The notes under the pieces: model-generated
Database searches by the model: none
Seen by the model: only the letters and a program-made list of their open reading frames with translations
What the model was told of the DNA's origin: nothing
Shown: piece by piece, positions 17,577 through 25,196 of the stretch
Layout: every line of letters starts with the position of its first letter
Numbering within the stretch: position 1 is the first letter of the stretch
Assembly (NCBI RefSeq): GCF_041260665.1
Contig: NZ_JBGCCT010000033.1
Span: forward strand, 62,001-126,000
From: Catenulispora sp. GP43
Lineage (GTDB): Bacteria > Actinomycetota > Actinomycetes > Streptomycetales > Catenulisporaceae
Direction: 5' to 3'
DNA length: 64,000 nt
Program-made: the position numbers and the translations under genes

Positions 17577-18170
17577 ATGCCCACCCCGAAGACCCCCAAG
17601 GGCGAAGCGACCAGGGCCCGGATCCTGGAGGCCGCAGCCGACCTGCTGATCGCCGGCAACGGCCTGAATATCGACGACCTCTTGGGAGCGACCAGCACCA
17701 GCAAGGGCCAGTTGTTCCACTACTTCCCCGGCGGCAAGGACGAGTTGCGACGCGCGGCAGCCGAGCGCCACATCGCGCGCATGGCCGAAGTCGACGCGCC
17801 CGCGACGCTGGCCACGTGGCCGGACTGGGAGAACTGGGTCGGCCAGATCCTGCGCCGGCACGAGCAACAGCAGCGCGACGACATCTGCGAGGTCGCCGCG
17901 CTGGCCGGACGGGCACTGGACACCGACCGGGTGACCCGCGACCTGGTCGGCGGAATGTACGAGCAGTGGGCCGGCCAACTGCGGAATCAACTCACTGATA
18001 TGCAGCGCGACGGCTTGCTGCGGGCCGACGCGCCAGTCACGGAGCTCGCGTCCGCGCTCCTCGCGGCGCTTCAGGGCGGGGCGGTCATCGACAAGGCCAC
18101 CGGATCACATCACCACTTGGAGCACGCCTTACGCCAGGCGCTCGTCTTGCTGCGCACATATGCGCTCTGA
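17577..18170 (+). CDS. TetR/AcrR-family repressor
   Basis: The 197 residues begin with a TetR N-terminal HTH: GEATRARILEAAADLLI, LGATSTSKGQLFHYF and the following Lys-rich turn. The C-terminal ligand domain (about 80-195) is helical and ends LEHALRQALVLLRTYAL. It reads divergently from the DUF998-SDR pair across a 24-bp palindrome, which makes it the likely ligand-released repressor of that pair and of itself. The ligand is unknown. Confidence 0.9.
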   Translation: MPTPKTPKGEATRARILEAAADLLIAGNGLNIDDLLGATSTSKGQLFHYFPGGKDELRRAAAERHIARMAEVDAPATLATWPDWENWVGQILRRHEQQQRDDICEVAALAGRALDTDRVTRDLVGGMYEQWAGQLRNQLTDMQRDGLLRADAPVTELASALLAALQGGAVIDKATGSHHHLEHALRQALVLLRTYAL

Positions 18171-18304
18171 ACGCCGCTGCCGAGCCTGATCGAGCAGCCC
18201 GAGCACCGTACAATCATGACCGCTGCGTAATCTGACGTCATCGCCAAATCCGAACCGCGGCCGTCATTGGATACGCCCGATTCCCTTACCTCACGCCCTC
18301 ACCA

Positions 18305-19162
18305 TCACGCCGACCTCGACTCCAGTACCGCCTCCCGCGCAGCGTCGGCGCCGAGCGCGGCCAAGGCGCGCCGTGCGGTGTCCGCCTCGGCCCGCACCTC
18401 GTCGATCCGCACCTCCAGCAGCGCGATACGCTCGCGGGCGCGCTCCAGCTCGTCCTTCGCGTAGCGGCCGTCGGCCTCCTGGCGGGCGGTGTCCTGGCGC
18501 AGTTGGTCGGCCAGTTCGGAGAAGTGCTTGCGTGCCGTGTCGAGATCCTGGATCGCCAGGTCGGCGGCGGCCTCGGCGATCAGTGCGCGCTGCTCGGCGG
18601 CGACCGACTGGCGCGCCGCGACGCGGGTCACCGCCGCGATGCGGCTCTCGGCGGTTTCCGAGTCGGTGATACTCGCCAGTTCCTCGATGTAGGACGGTAG
18701 TAGCGCGGACAGCTGGCCGATCAGCTCGACGATCTTTTCGCGCGACGCGTAGTGGGCCTCGCCCGGTGCATCGGTCGCCGCAGCCTTCGCGACCGCTACG
18801 GCCATGCTTATCTTGTCCTGGGCCTGCTCCACAGCTTCCGGCGCGATCGGCACGGCCAGCTCGAGTTCCTCGGGGGCGGGCGCAGAGGACAGCCAGGACG
18901 CCGAGGTCGAAGCTTGAGCCGCGACCGTGTTGTCGTCTCCGGCCACGACTGTCGTGTCCGCCGCGACTATCGCCTTGTCGACGCCGGCATTCTTCTGCTG
19001 ACGCCGGGCACGGAAGCGCCGGAACAGGTTCAGCGGGTTGTGGTCGGGGTCGGCGCAGAAGCGTGGCGCGGCGGTCGAGGTTCCCGGGACTGTCGGCTCA
19101 GCCGGATTTTCGCATCCGGGATAGTCGCACACGTGCGGGGTGTTGAGGGTCTGCTGTGTCAT
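18305..19162 (-). CDS. Zinc-finger/coiled-coil protein of unknown function
   Basis: The 285 residues start at an ATG eight bases after a strong AGGAGG. The N-terminus has a compact metal-site pattern, Cys12-x4-Cys17-x18-Cys36-x4-His41 (VCDYPGCENP ... RFCADPDHN), followed by a basic stretch FRRFRARRQQK. The remainder is Ala/Glu-rich and helical; residues about 180-285 form a long heptad-like coiled coil (ELADQLRQDTARQEADGRYA, then LERARERIALLEVRID). No enzyme motif is visible. The layout resembles plasmid or mobile-element proteins that combine a small DNA-binding head with a coiled-coil tail. It is a single gene with gene fragments on its upstream side. Function not assigned. Confidence 0.7.
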   Translation of the reverse strand: MTQQTLNTPHVCDYPGCENPAEPTVPGTSTAAPRFCADPDHNPLNLFRRFRARRQQKNAGVDKAIVAADTTVVAGDDNTVAAQASTSASWLSSAPAPEELELAVPIAPEAVEQAQDKISMAVAVAKAAATDAPGEAHYASREKIVELIGQLSALLPSYIEELASITDSETAESRIAAVTRVAARQSVAAEQRALIAEAAADLAIQDLDTARKHFSELADQLRQDTARQEADGRYAKDELERARERIALLEVRIDEVRAEADTARRALAALGADAAREAVLESRSA

Positions 19163-19271
19163 AAAGAGCGGCCTCCTGAGTAGTTCGGGTCGGTAAATTC
19201 GAACGCTGGTAAGTCCGCGCACCGCCGAGAGCGTTACACCGCGAAGAGCGCCGATCTCTCAGTCGTCGGCA

Positions 19272-19513
19272 CTACCGCAGCCGCCGGCTCAGATCGCGGG
19301 CCTCCGACGCTTCGCGCGCGCCGGCCCAGAAGAAGTCGAGCACGCCCTCGAAGCCGCTGAGCTCTCCGAAGGTCCGCGCCGCGCCGAACGGCTGGTTCCA
19401 GAACCGTCCCGGCAGGCTCTCGTGCGGCCCGACGTAGGGTAGGGCTCCGGGATCAGCTCGTCACCCGGCGAGACCCCGAAGTTGATTCGGGCCACGGTGA
19501 TCCCGAGGTCGTA
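19272..19513 (-). pseudogene. Frameshifted fragment of an unrecognised gene
   Basis: In one minus-strand frame the sequence reads YDLGITVARINFGVSPGDEL. After one frame change it reads LPYVGPHESLPGRFWNQPFG, then RTFGELSGFEGVLDFFWAG, ending at a TAG at 19272. The amino-acid composition is that of a real protein and codon bias is good on both sides of the shift, but I do not recognise the family. It directly abuts the hydrolase fragment on the other strand. Confidence 0.35.
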
Positions 19514-19526
19514 CGCGCCGCCCGGC

Positions 19527-19845
19527 ATGTTGCGCGGGGCCTACTACGAGGACGCGCCGCTGTTCTCCTCGGAGATCGCGCCCGCCTACGGCCAGGGCAT
19601 GAACCAGGTCATCGGCCCGTGGTTCGAGCTTCACCCACCACTTCCACCACGTCGACGAGGAGACCGGCCGGCTCCAAGGCGCCATCTCGGACCTGCAACT
19701 CCGACGCGCACGCGAGCTCATCACCGCAGCGGGTCAGCGGTTCGACTACAAGTCGTTGCCGAAGGCGGGCCACGTCATGCACGGCAGCGATCCGCAGCTG
19801 TACAGCCAGATCCTGCGCGAGTGGATCCCCACACTCGACGCCTGA
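19527..19845 (+). pseudogene. Alpha/beta hydrolase fragment, frameshifted
   Basis: The plus strand encodes LRGAYYEDAPLFSSEIAPAY and GMNQVIGPWFE. After a frame change near 19630 it encodes HHVDEETGRLQGAISDLQ and FDYKSLPKAGHVMHGSDPQL, ending REWIPTLDA. The KAGHVMHG block followed by a helix and TGA looks like the C-terminal catalytic-His region of an alpha/beta hydrolase. The nucleophile half is missing upstream, where the opposite-strand fragment begins, so this is the scar of a rearrangement. Confidence 0.45.
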
Positions 19846-19860
19846 TCGCACCCACGGTCG

Positions 19861-20883
19861 CTAGCCCATGCGTGATTCGGCGATGAGCGCGTTGGCGGTG
19901 TCGGTGATCGTCTCTTCGGTGGGGCGGGGCTGCCAACCGAGCTGGGTGCGTGCCTTGCTGCTGTCGACGAGCCTGGTGCGGCCTAGCTCGGAGCGCACCA
20001 TCGCCATCTGCGGGTTGCGGCGCGCGAGCAGTTTGACGGCGATGTCGGGCATGGCGCGCACGGGCACCTTCGCGGCTTCGTTCGTGAGCTTCTCACGCAG
20101 AATGCGGGCGATCTGCCGGTACCAGAGGAAGGTGCCCGAGCCGAGGAAACGCTGGCCCGCGGCGGCCGGGCTGGTCATGGCGAGGATGTGGAGTTCGGCG
20201 ATGTCGCGCACGTCGACGATGTTCCAGCCGATGTTCGGCACGGCGGGTATCTCGCGGGCGAGCAGGCGGCGGATGATCTGGACCGTTCCCGGTCTGCCTG
20301 TGCCCAGCATGGGGCCCTGCATGAACGTCGGGAGGACGGCGGTCAGTTCCAGCCCGGTCGCGGCGGCGAGTTCCCAGGCGTCGCGCTCGGCGAGGATCTT
20401 GGAATCGGGGTACGCGCGGAGCGGGGTGCCGGACGGCGCTGTGAACGCCGTCTCGGTTGCGGGGGTGTCCGGGTCGCCGGTGTCGGCCGTGACGCCGGAG
20501 GAGGTGAACACGGCGCGCCCGACGCCTGCGCGGGCCGCGGCGTGCAGGACGCGGCGGGTGCCCTCACGTGCGGTGGTGATGAGGTCCACGCCCGGGCCGA
20601 AGGGCATCGGCGAGGCGGTGTGCAGCACGTGATCGGCACCGGCGGTCGCCGCGTCCCAGCCGTCGTCGTGCAGGAGGTCGGCAGCCGCGAACTCGATGGT
20701 CCCGGCGGCTCGCGCCCCGGCCTGCGCACTCACCGCGTCGCGCACCTGTTGGGCTTTGTCGAGGCTGCGCACGGTGGTGCGCACTCGGTAGCCGCGCTGG
20801 AGCAGGCCCGCGATCACCCAGCCGGCCAGGTAGCCGGTTCCGCCGGTGACGAGTACCGTCTCGCCGACATGACTGTCCGTCAT
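19861..20883 (-). CDS. Extended SDR, NAD-dependent epimerase/dihydroflavonol-reductase type
   Basis: The 340 residues have an N-terminal Rossmann motif VLVTGGTGYLAGWVIAGLL (TGGxGYLxxW, the dihydroflavonol reductase/3beta-HSD type), HTASPMPFGPGVD after strand 4, and the active-site pair in LRAYPDSKILAERDAW (YxxxK). The C-terminal domain includes NIVDVRDIAELHILAM. It should reduce a ketone or aldehyde on a medium-sized substrate with NADPH. It is divergent from a MarR-type regulator, with a 56-base gap containing repeated TCATTGA sites, so it is probably the regulator's target. Confidence 0.85.
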   Translation of the reverse strand: MTDSHVGETVLVTGGTGYLAGWVIAGLLQRGYRVRTTVRSLDKAQQVRDAVSAQAGARAAGTIEFAAADLLHDDGWDAATAGADHVLHTASPMPFGPGVDLITTAREGTRRVLHAAARAGVGRAVFTSSGVTADTGDPDTPATETAFTAPSGTPLRAYPDSKILAERDAWELAAATGLELTAVLPTFMQGPMLGTGRPGTVQIIRRLLAREIPAVPNIGWNIVDVRDIAELHILAMTSPAAAGQRFLGSGTFLWYRQIARILREKLTNEAAKVPVRAMPDIAVKLLARRNPQMAMVRSELGRTRLVDSSKARTQLGWQPRPTEETITDTANALIAESRMG

Positions 20884-20897
20884 CTAGTCCTCCAAAG

Positions 20898-20916
20898 TCA
20901 TTGAGTTTCTCATTGA
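20898..20916. promoter_or_regulatory. Repeated TCATTGA boxes between SDR and MarR genes
   Basis: Two copies of tcattga are spaced 12 bases start to start, with a small tgag-ttt-ctca dyad between them, inside the divergent promoter. They are probably a MarR binding site. The second copy runs into an AT-rich -10-like stretch (tgatatttgg). Confidence 0.5.
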
Positions 20917-20939
20917 TATTTGGAGCGTACCATGGGTCC

Positions 20940-21407
20940 ATGACCGTAAACCGTGACGCGAAGGCACCGCCGACCCGTCCCGCGGACGTCGAGCGGAAAG
21001 CCGAGATCGTCCGCGTTCTCATGGAGGTGGGAAACGCCGCGGACGCGGTCGTGGCCCAGGTGCTCAGCGAGTTCGGGGTTCCGACTTCCGTCGCCGGCAC
21101 ACTGTGGGCGCTCGCTCCGGGAACCGAGCCGCCGACGATGCGGGAGGTGGCGGCCCGCCTGCGGTGCGACCCTTCCACCGTGAGTCTGGCCGCCGACAAA
21201 CTCCAGAGCATGGGACTCCTCGCCCGTCAGCCTCATCCGGCCGACGGTCGCAAACGCACCCTGGTCCTCACCGAACAAGGGCACGAACTGTGGGAGACGC
21301 TCAGGGCGCGCCTGCACGCCTCCGGGCTCTTCGTCGGTCTCGACGCGCAGGAACAGGACACCTTGCTCGAGCTACTGAGGAAGATGCGGAACCTGCAACG
21401 CCCGTAG
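20940..21407 (+). CDS. MarR-family transcriptional regulator
   Basis: The 155 residues have a winged helix (PTMREVAARLRCDPSTVSLA for the recognition region, then LLARQPHPADGRKRTLVLTE for the wing with the conserved DxRxxxLxLT pattern). N- and C-terminal helices would form the dimer. The ATG at 20940 follows the operator-like repeats. It is divergent from the extended SDR and probably represses it until a phenolic or similar ligand binds. Confidence 0.85.
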   Translation: MTVNRDAKAPPTRPADVERKAEIVRVLMEVGNAADAVVAQVLSEFGVPTSVAGTLWALAPGTEPPTMREVAARLRCDPSTVSLAADKLQSMGLLARQPHPADGRKRTLVLTEQGHELWETLRARLHASGLFVGLDAQEQDTLLELLRKMRNLQRP

Positions 21408-21426
21408 CCGATCCCTGACCGACTAC

Positions 21427-21456
21427 CAAGGCCGCAGCCGTGCCTGGTCGGCCTTG
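21427..21456 (+). terminator. Hairpin after the MarR gene
   Basis: Perfect arms caaggccg and cggccttg surround a 14-base loop, 20 bases downstream of the MarR stop. The rest of the roughly 210-base gap to the XRE gene's stop shows no gene. Confidence 0.45.
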
Positions 21457-21619
21457 CTTCCTCGGCGGGGCCGAACGCGGATTGCGTTGTCCGGGCCCGC
21501 GCTCGGCGAAGGCCCGATGGCGTGGCCCCACGCGCCCAACGGCGTGCTCGACAGGCTTGCTGCCGTCAAAACCGGCTATCCGGTTGCGGATCGGTCCCAC
21601 TGCACGAGGCGTTGACCGA

Positions 21620-21895
21620 TCATGCGGCCAGCGGAGTCGGAGCACCGTCGCGGCCTTCGGCTGCCGGCCGGGCCAACTCGTCCAGGGACAGCCCGAGAAC
21701 GGCCGCGACGGCGGCGATGGTGAAGAAGGAGGGCGTCGGCGCCCGGCCGGTCTCGATCTTGCGAAGAGTCTCGGCGGACACCCCGGCGGCCATCGCGACC
21801 TCCGTCATACTGCGGTCGCCCCGGGCCTGCCGCAGCAGGACACCGAGCTGCCGACCGCGTTCGAGCTCGGACCGGGTCAGTGGGTTGCGCACCAT
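21620..21895 (-). CDS. XRE-family helix-turn-helix regulator
   Basis: The 91-residue protein is essentially one HTH domain: LGVLLRQARGDRSMTEVAMA, GVSAETLRKIETGRAPTPS (recognition helix) and AAVLGLSLDEL. The start follows its divergent promoter with the palindrome at 21904-21922. The only close neighbour is the methionine aminopeptidase gene, divergent across 64 bases, so it probably sets the level of that enzyme. Confidence 0.85.
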   Translation of the reverse strand: MVRNPLTRSELERGRQLGVLLRQARGDRSMTEVAMAAGVSAETLRKIETGRAPTPSFFTIAAVAAVLGLSLDELARPAAEGRDGAPTPLAA

Positions 21896-21903
21896 GACCG
21901 TGA

Positions 21904-21922
21904 TACTAATACCGGTATAGTA
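21904..21922. promoter_or_regulatory. Palindrome in the XRE/map divergent promoter
   Basis: The core ataccggtat (21909-21918) is a perfect 10-bp dyad, flanked by tacta on the left and agta on the right. It lies between the two start codons and is the best candidate XRE operator. Confidence 0.6.
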
Positions 21923-21959
21923 ATTGGGCCAACGCGGGCCGACCGGAAGGGTACGGATC

Positions 21960-22727
21960 ATGGTGGAGTTGAAGACGGCGGCGGAGTTGGACGCCATGCG
22001 CGAGGCGGGGCGCGTGGTCGGCACGATCCTGGACACCGTGCGGCAGGTCGCGGACGTGCACGTCAGTCTGCGCGAGCTGGACGAGGCGGCGCGCGCCGTG
22101 CTGCGCGAGGCCGGGGCGGGCTCGCCGTTCCTGAACTACCGCCCGCACTTCGCCGCGACGCCGTTCCCGGCGGTGATCTGCACCTCGGTGAACGACGCCA
22201 TCGTGCACGGCATCCCCGACGACTACCGGCTGCGCGACGGCGACCTGCTCGGCGTCGACTGCGGTGCGATCGTGGACGGCTGGGCCGGCGACGCCGCCAT
22301 CAGCTTCATCGTCGGGACCCCGCAGCCCGCGGACTCCCGCCTGATCGACACCGCGGAGCAGGCCCTGGCCGCCGGCATCGCCGCGGCCGTGGTCGGCGCC
22401 CGCATCGGCGACATCTCCCACGCCATCGGTAGCATCGCCCGAGCCGCCGGCTACGGCATCATGGAGGACTTCGGCGGTCACGGCATCGGCCGCCACATGC
22501 ACGAGGACCCCGGCGTCCCGAACGAGGGCCGGCCCGGCAGGGGTCTGCGACTGCGGCACGGCATGACCTTCGCCATCGAACCGATGCTCATCGCCGGCGG
22601 CCGCGACAAGTACCGCACCGCCGCCGACGGCTGGACCCTGCTCACCACCGACGGCAGCCGCGCCGCGCACGTCGAGCACACCATCGCCGTCACCGACGAC
22701 GGCCCGCGCATCCTGACCGTGCCCTGA
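21960..22727 (+). CDS. map: Methionine aminopeptidase, type I
   Basis: The 255-residue metallopeptidase removes the initiator Met from nascent proteins. Metal-ligand blocks are present in family order: GVDCGAIVDGWAGDAAISF (two Asp), GGHGIGRHMHEDP (His), MTFAIEPML (Glu) and AAHVEHTIAV (Glu). FNTSVNDAIVHGIP-type sequence (here CTSVNDAIVHGIP) carries the substrate His. Actinomycetes usually hold a housekeeping map in the ribosomal-protein region; this copy is instead divergent from a dedicated XRE regulator. That suggests a second, conditionally expressed enzyme. Confidence 0.9.
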   Translation: MVELKTAAELDAMREAGRVVGTILDTVRQVADVHVSLRELDEAARAVLREAGAGSPFLNYRPHFAATPFPAVICTSVNDAIVHGIPDDYRLRDGDLLGVDCGAIVDGWAGDAAISFIVGTPQPADSRLIDTAEQALAAGIAAAVVGARIGDISHAIGSIARAAGYGIMEDFGGHGIGRHMHEDPGVPNEGRPGRGLRLRHGMTFAIEPMLIAGGRDKYRTAADGWTLLTTDGSRAAHVEHTIAVTDDGPRILTVP

Positions 22728-22795
22728 CATCCGGAAGCACGCCGACCGTTCGGCTGCCGTTCCCGCCGCCCGGGATGGTTCGGTCCAGCGCTCCG

Positions 22796-23122
22796 TCACC
22801 CCGTGTGCGGCGTCGGCCAGGGTCTAAGCGTCTTGATGGTGCGTGCGCGCCGCTGATCGATTCGTCGACGGAAGTCTTCGGCCGGTGCCACGGTCCACAG
22901 GAAAGCGGAACCGACGCCTTCGACGACAATCCCGTGCGCGGTGGCCTCGGCGTCAAGATCGCCGCTGACGCTGCCGTCGCGCTGCCCATCCCGCAGGGCT
23001 TCGAAGATGTCAGCACGCAGCTGGCCGATCCAACCGGCGGCACGGGCGGCCATGCCGGATCCCTTGCCCGCGGCCTGAAACTCAAGCCGCCCGATGCGCG
23101 GCATCAACGAAGGGACGATCAT
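22796..23122 (-). pseudogene. TetR-family regulator, C-terminal fragment
   Basis: The frame encodes AAGWIGQLRADIFEALRDGQ, then DGSVSGDLDAEATAHGIVVE and FRRRIDQRRARTIKTLRP. This matches the end of a TetR ligand-binding domain (the DGSVxxDLDPExxA helix). The N-terminal HTH is absent, and the first residues overlap the promoter and start of the divergent SnoaL-like gene. It is a truncated, non-DNA-binding remnant. Confidence 0.55.
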
Positions 23123-23522
23123 GAGTGCCTCAGTAATCCAGTCCTTTTACGACGCGATGAAGTCGCAGGACCCGGCCGCACTAGCCGCGTCACTCGCCGA
23201 CGACGTCGTCATCACCGAGCCCTCGGCGCTGCCGTACGGCGGGACGACCACCAGCCGCGACGAGTTCTTCCAGAAGGTTCCCGGTTGGCTGGATCAGTTT
23301 GCGACGTGGCAGTTCGTCGAGGGAGAGATTTTCGGGGACGGCGACCGCCTCGCGGGCCTCTGGAGCGCGGTCTTCACCGCGCACGCCAGCGGTGAGACCT
23401 TCGGCTATCAGCAATTCGAGCGGTACGAGGTGAGGGGCCGTGCGATCAGCAAGGTAGATGTCTACCAGTCCGACACGCAGGGGCTGGTCGACTTCTTCAA
23501 GAAGTACGGGCCGGCCTGGTAA
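23121..23522 (+). CDS. SnoaL-like/NTF2-fold protein
   Basis: The 133 residues begin with an amphipathic helix (SVIQSFYDAMKSQDPAALAA) and continue DDVVITEPSALPYGG and a set of beta strands ending QGLVDFFKKYGPAW. This is the cone-shaped NTF2/SnoaL fold, used by polyketide cyclases, ketosteroid isomerases and many small binding proteins. An AGGGACG ribosome site lies just upstream of the ATG. The active-site residues are not diagnostic, so the reaction is not assigned. Its former divergent regulator is the truncated TetR upstream. Confidence 0.75.
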   Translation: MSASVIQSFYDAMKSQDPAALAASLADDVVITEPSALPYGGTTTSRDEFFQKVPGWLDQFATWQFVEGEIFGDGDRLAGLWSAVFTAHASGETFGYQQFERYEVRGRAISKVDVYQSDTQGLVDFFKKYGPAW

Positions 23523-23613
23523 GGAAGGACGTCGAGACTACGCGCAGTGGTTCGTTCCCGCCGAGAGGTTCCAACCGGACGCCTCGGCGCAGCAAACTCG
23601 GCGAGTCGGATGC

Positions 23614-24192
23614 TCATGGGCGTGAGCTGATGATGGCTTGTGCCGCGCGATAGAGGGACTGGGACACGGTCGTCGGGTCGCTGAGGTAGCCGCTGACCAT
23701 GGCGCCGTCGCGGATGAGGATGAGCTGGTCGGCGATGCTGGCCGGCTCGGCGAGGCCGAGCGGGGTGATCATTTCTTCGAGAACGGTCTTGAACCAGTTG
23801 CGGTGTGCGGCGACGGTCTGGCGGACCGGGTGGTCCGAGTCGGCGTATTCGGCCGCCGCGTTGATGAACGGGCAACCGCGGAAACCGGGTGCGCAACTGG
23901 CCGCGCCGACACTCTCGGCGAACAGCCGGATCGCTTGGCCGGGGTCGCCGTCGGCCTGCGTCAGAATCGCCGCGACATCGAGGCGTTCCTGCTCGGACCG
24001 TTGTTCCAGGTAGGCCACGACCAGGTCGTCCTTGGTGCGGAAGTGCCGATAGAACGTCACTTTCGTGATACCGGTCCGCTCGATGATCTTGTCTGCGCTG
24101 ATGGCGCGCAGGCCCTGCGCGTAGAAGAGCCCGGTCGCCGCTTCGATGATGCGGTCGCGGGTGGACATCTTCGCCGGACCCGGCGCGCTCAT
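23614..24192 (-). CDS. TetR-family repressor of the adjacent hydrolase
   Basis: The 192 residues include the TetR HTH STRDRIIEAATGLFYAQGLR, RTGITKVTFYRHFRTKDDLV. The C-terminal domain has the GFRGCPFINAAAEY motif found in the YxaF/QacR-like TetR_C group. It follows the alpha/beta hydrolase by about 47 bases on the same strand. The palindrome at 25058-25081, upstream of the pair, is the likely operator, giving an autoregulated hydrolase-repressor operon. A GTG five codons upstream is an alternative start. Confidence 0.85.
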   Translation of the reverse strand: MSAPGPAKMSTRDRIIEAATGLFYAQGLRAISADKIIERTGITKVTFYRHFRTKDDLVVAYLEQRSEQERLDVAAILTQADGDPGQAIRLFAESVGAASCAPGFRGCPFINAAAEYADSDHPVRQTVAAHRNWFKTVLEEMITPLGLAEPASIADQLILIRDGAMVSGYLSDPTTVSQSLYRAAQAIISSRP

Positions 24193-24239
24193 CTCGTCCT
24201 TTGCCACGATTGTGCAGTGTTTCACGGCCTTCGGCCCAC

Positions 24240-25040
24240 TCAGAACCCCTGGCGGGCGAGCCAGTCCAGACTGTAGTCGGCGACGTCGCGCCAGCCGTGG
24301 TCGAGCACCATCGAGTGTCCACGGCGGGGGAACAGGTGATAGTCGGTCGTGGCGTGGCCGGCAGAGTACAGCTTGGCGGCGGCTTTGACGACGGCCGGGG
24401 GAACGATGTGGTCCGCACCGCCGGCGATGAACAGCAGTGGGCCCCGGTCGTCCAGGCGGGTGTCGACGGCGGCCGGGGAGGCTGAGGCTCGCCGGAGATT
24501 CGAGGTGGCGACTTCGAACGCGGGCCGTCCGGGGCCGGGGATGGTCCATCGGTCGAACAGGTCCTGCGATTCGGCGGCGGGCAGCGCATTCCCGAAACCG
24601 AAGCGGAACTGCTCGGCGGTCAGGGAGATCGCGCGGTGCCGGTTGCCGGGTCGGCGCAGTGCCGGGGATCCAGATCGGAGCTGGACCAGCGGGATCCGCA
24701 GCACGCCCTTGATCTGGCCGGGGTCTATCGCGATCGCGGCCGCGGCGGTTCCCTGGGCTAGGAGTTTCTGGGCTATCAGGCCTCCGAGGGAGTGCCCGAT
24801 GACGATCGGCTTCGCCGACAGGTCGGCGATCGCGTTCCCGTAGGCGGTGGTGAGGTCGTTGATGCCGAGCCCTGCGAGCCGTTCCGGGTGTTCGCGGGTG
24901 TCCTGCACGCTCGCTCCATCGCCCGGGTAGCCCGGGGCGCTGGGGTCGTATCCGGCGGATTCGAACATCTCCAGCCAGTTGCTCCATGCCGTGGCGTGGA
25001 GCCACAGGCCGTGGATGAAAACGACGGGTGTCTTCGGCAT
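24240..25040 (-). CDS. Alpha/beta hydrolase
   Basis: The 266-residue hydrolase begins MPKTPVVFIHGLWLHATAWS (HGLW oxyanion region). The nucleophile Ser is in IVIGHSLGGLIAQKLL, and a late acid/His pair lies in GPLLFIAGGADHIVPP and FPRRGHSMVLDHGW. No signal peptide is seen. It is distinct from the GHSYGG trio at 7-10 kb and is first in an operon with a TetR repressor. Its substrate is presumably also the repressor's ligand or related to it. Confidence 0.85.
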   Translation of the reverse strand: MPKTPVVFIHGLWLHATAWSNWLEMFESAGYDPSAPGYPGDGASVQDTREHPERLAGLGINDLTTAYGNAIADLSAKPIVIGHSLGGLIAQKLLAQGTAAAAIAIDPGQIKGVLRIPLVQLRSGSPALRRPGNRHRAISLTAEQFRFGFGNALPAAESQDLFDRWTIPGPGRPAFEVATSNLRRASASPAAVDTRLDDRGPLLFIAGGADHIVPPAVVKAAAKLYSAGHATTDYHLFPRRGHSMVLDHGWRDVADYSLDWLARQGF

Positions 25041-25057
25041 CAGGCCTCCAGTCTCTA

Positions 25058-25081
25058 TGTAGACGAACTAGTACGTCTACA
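25058..25081. promoter_or_regulatory. TetR-type operator upstream of hydrolase
   Basis: The arms tgtagacg and cgtctaca form a perfect 8-bp dyad around aactagta. The site is 18 bases upstream of the hydrolase start. Its size and position fit autoregulation by the TetR encoded downstream. Confidence 0.75.
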
Positions 25082-25196
25082 AGGACCATACCTCGTTCGA
25101 AAGGGCGGCCGGAGGCAGGGTGCGGATACCCGCCGAAGCCGTCGTCCTGGTCCAGCCCGGAGCTGCGTGACGGTCGCGCACTGGGCGATGCCCGGC

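Noticed and set aside
21480-21619. Possible tRNA or small RNA between MarR and XRE genes
   Set aside because: No cloverleaf, CCA end or conserved TPsiC sequence could be traced.
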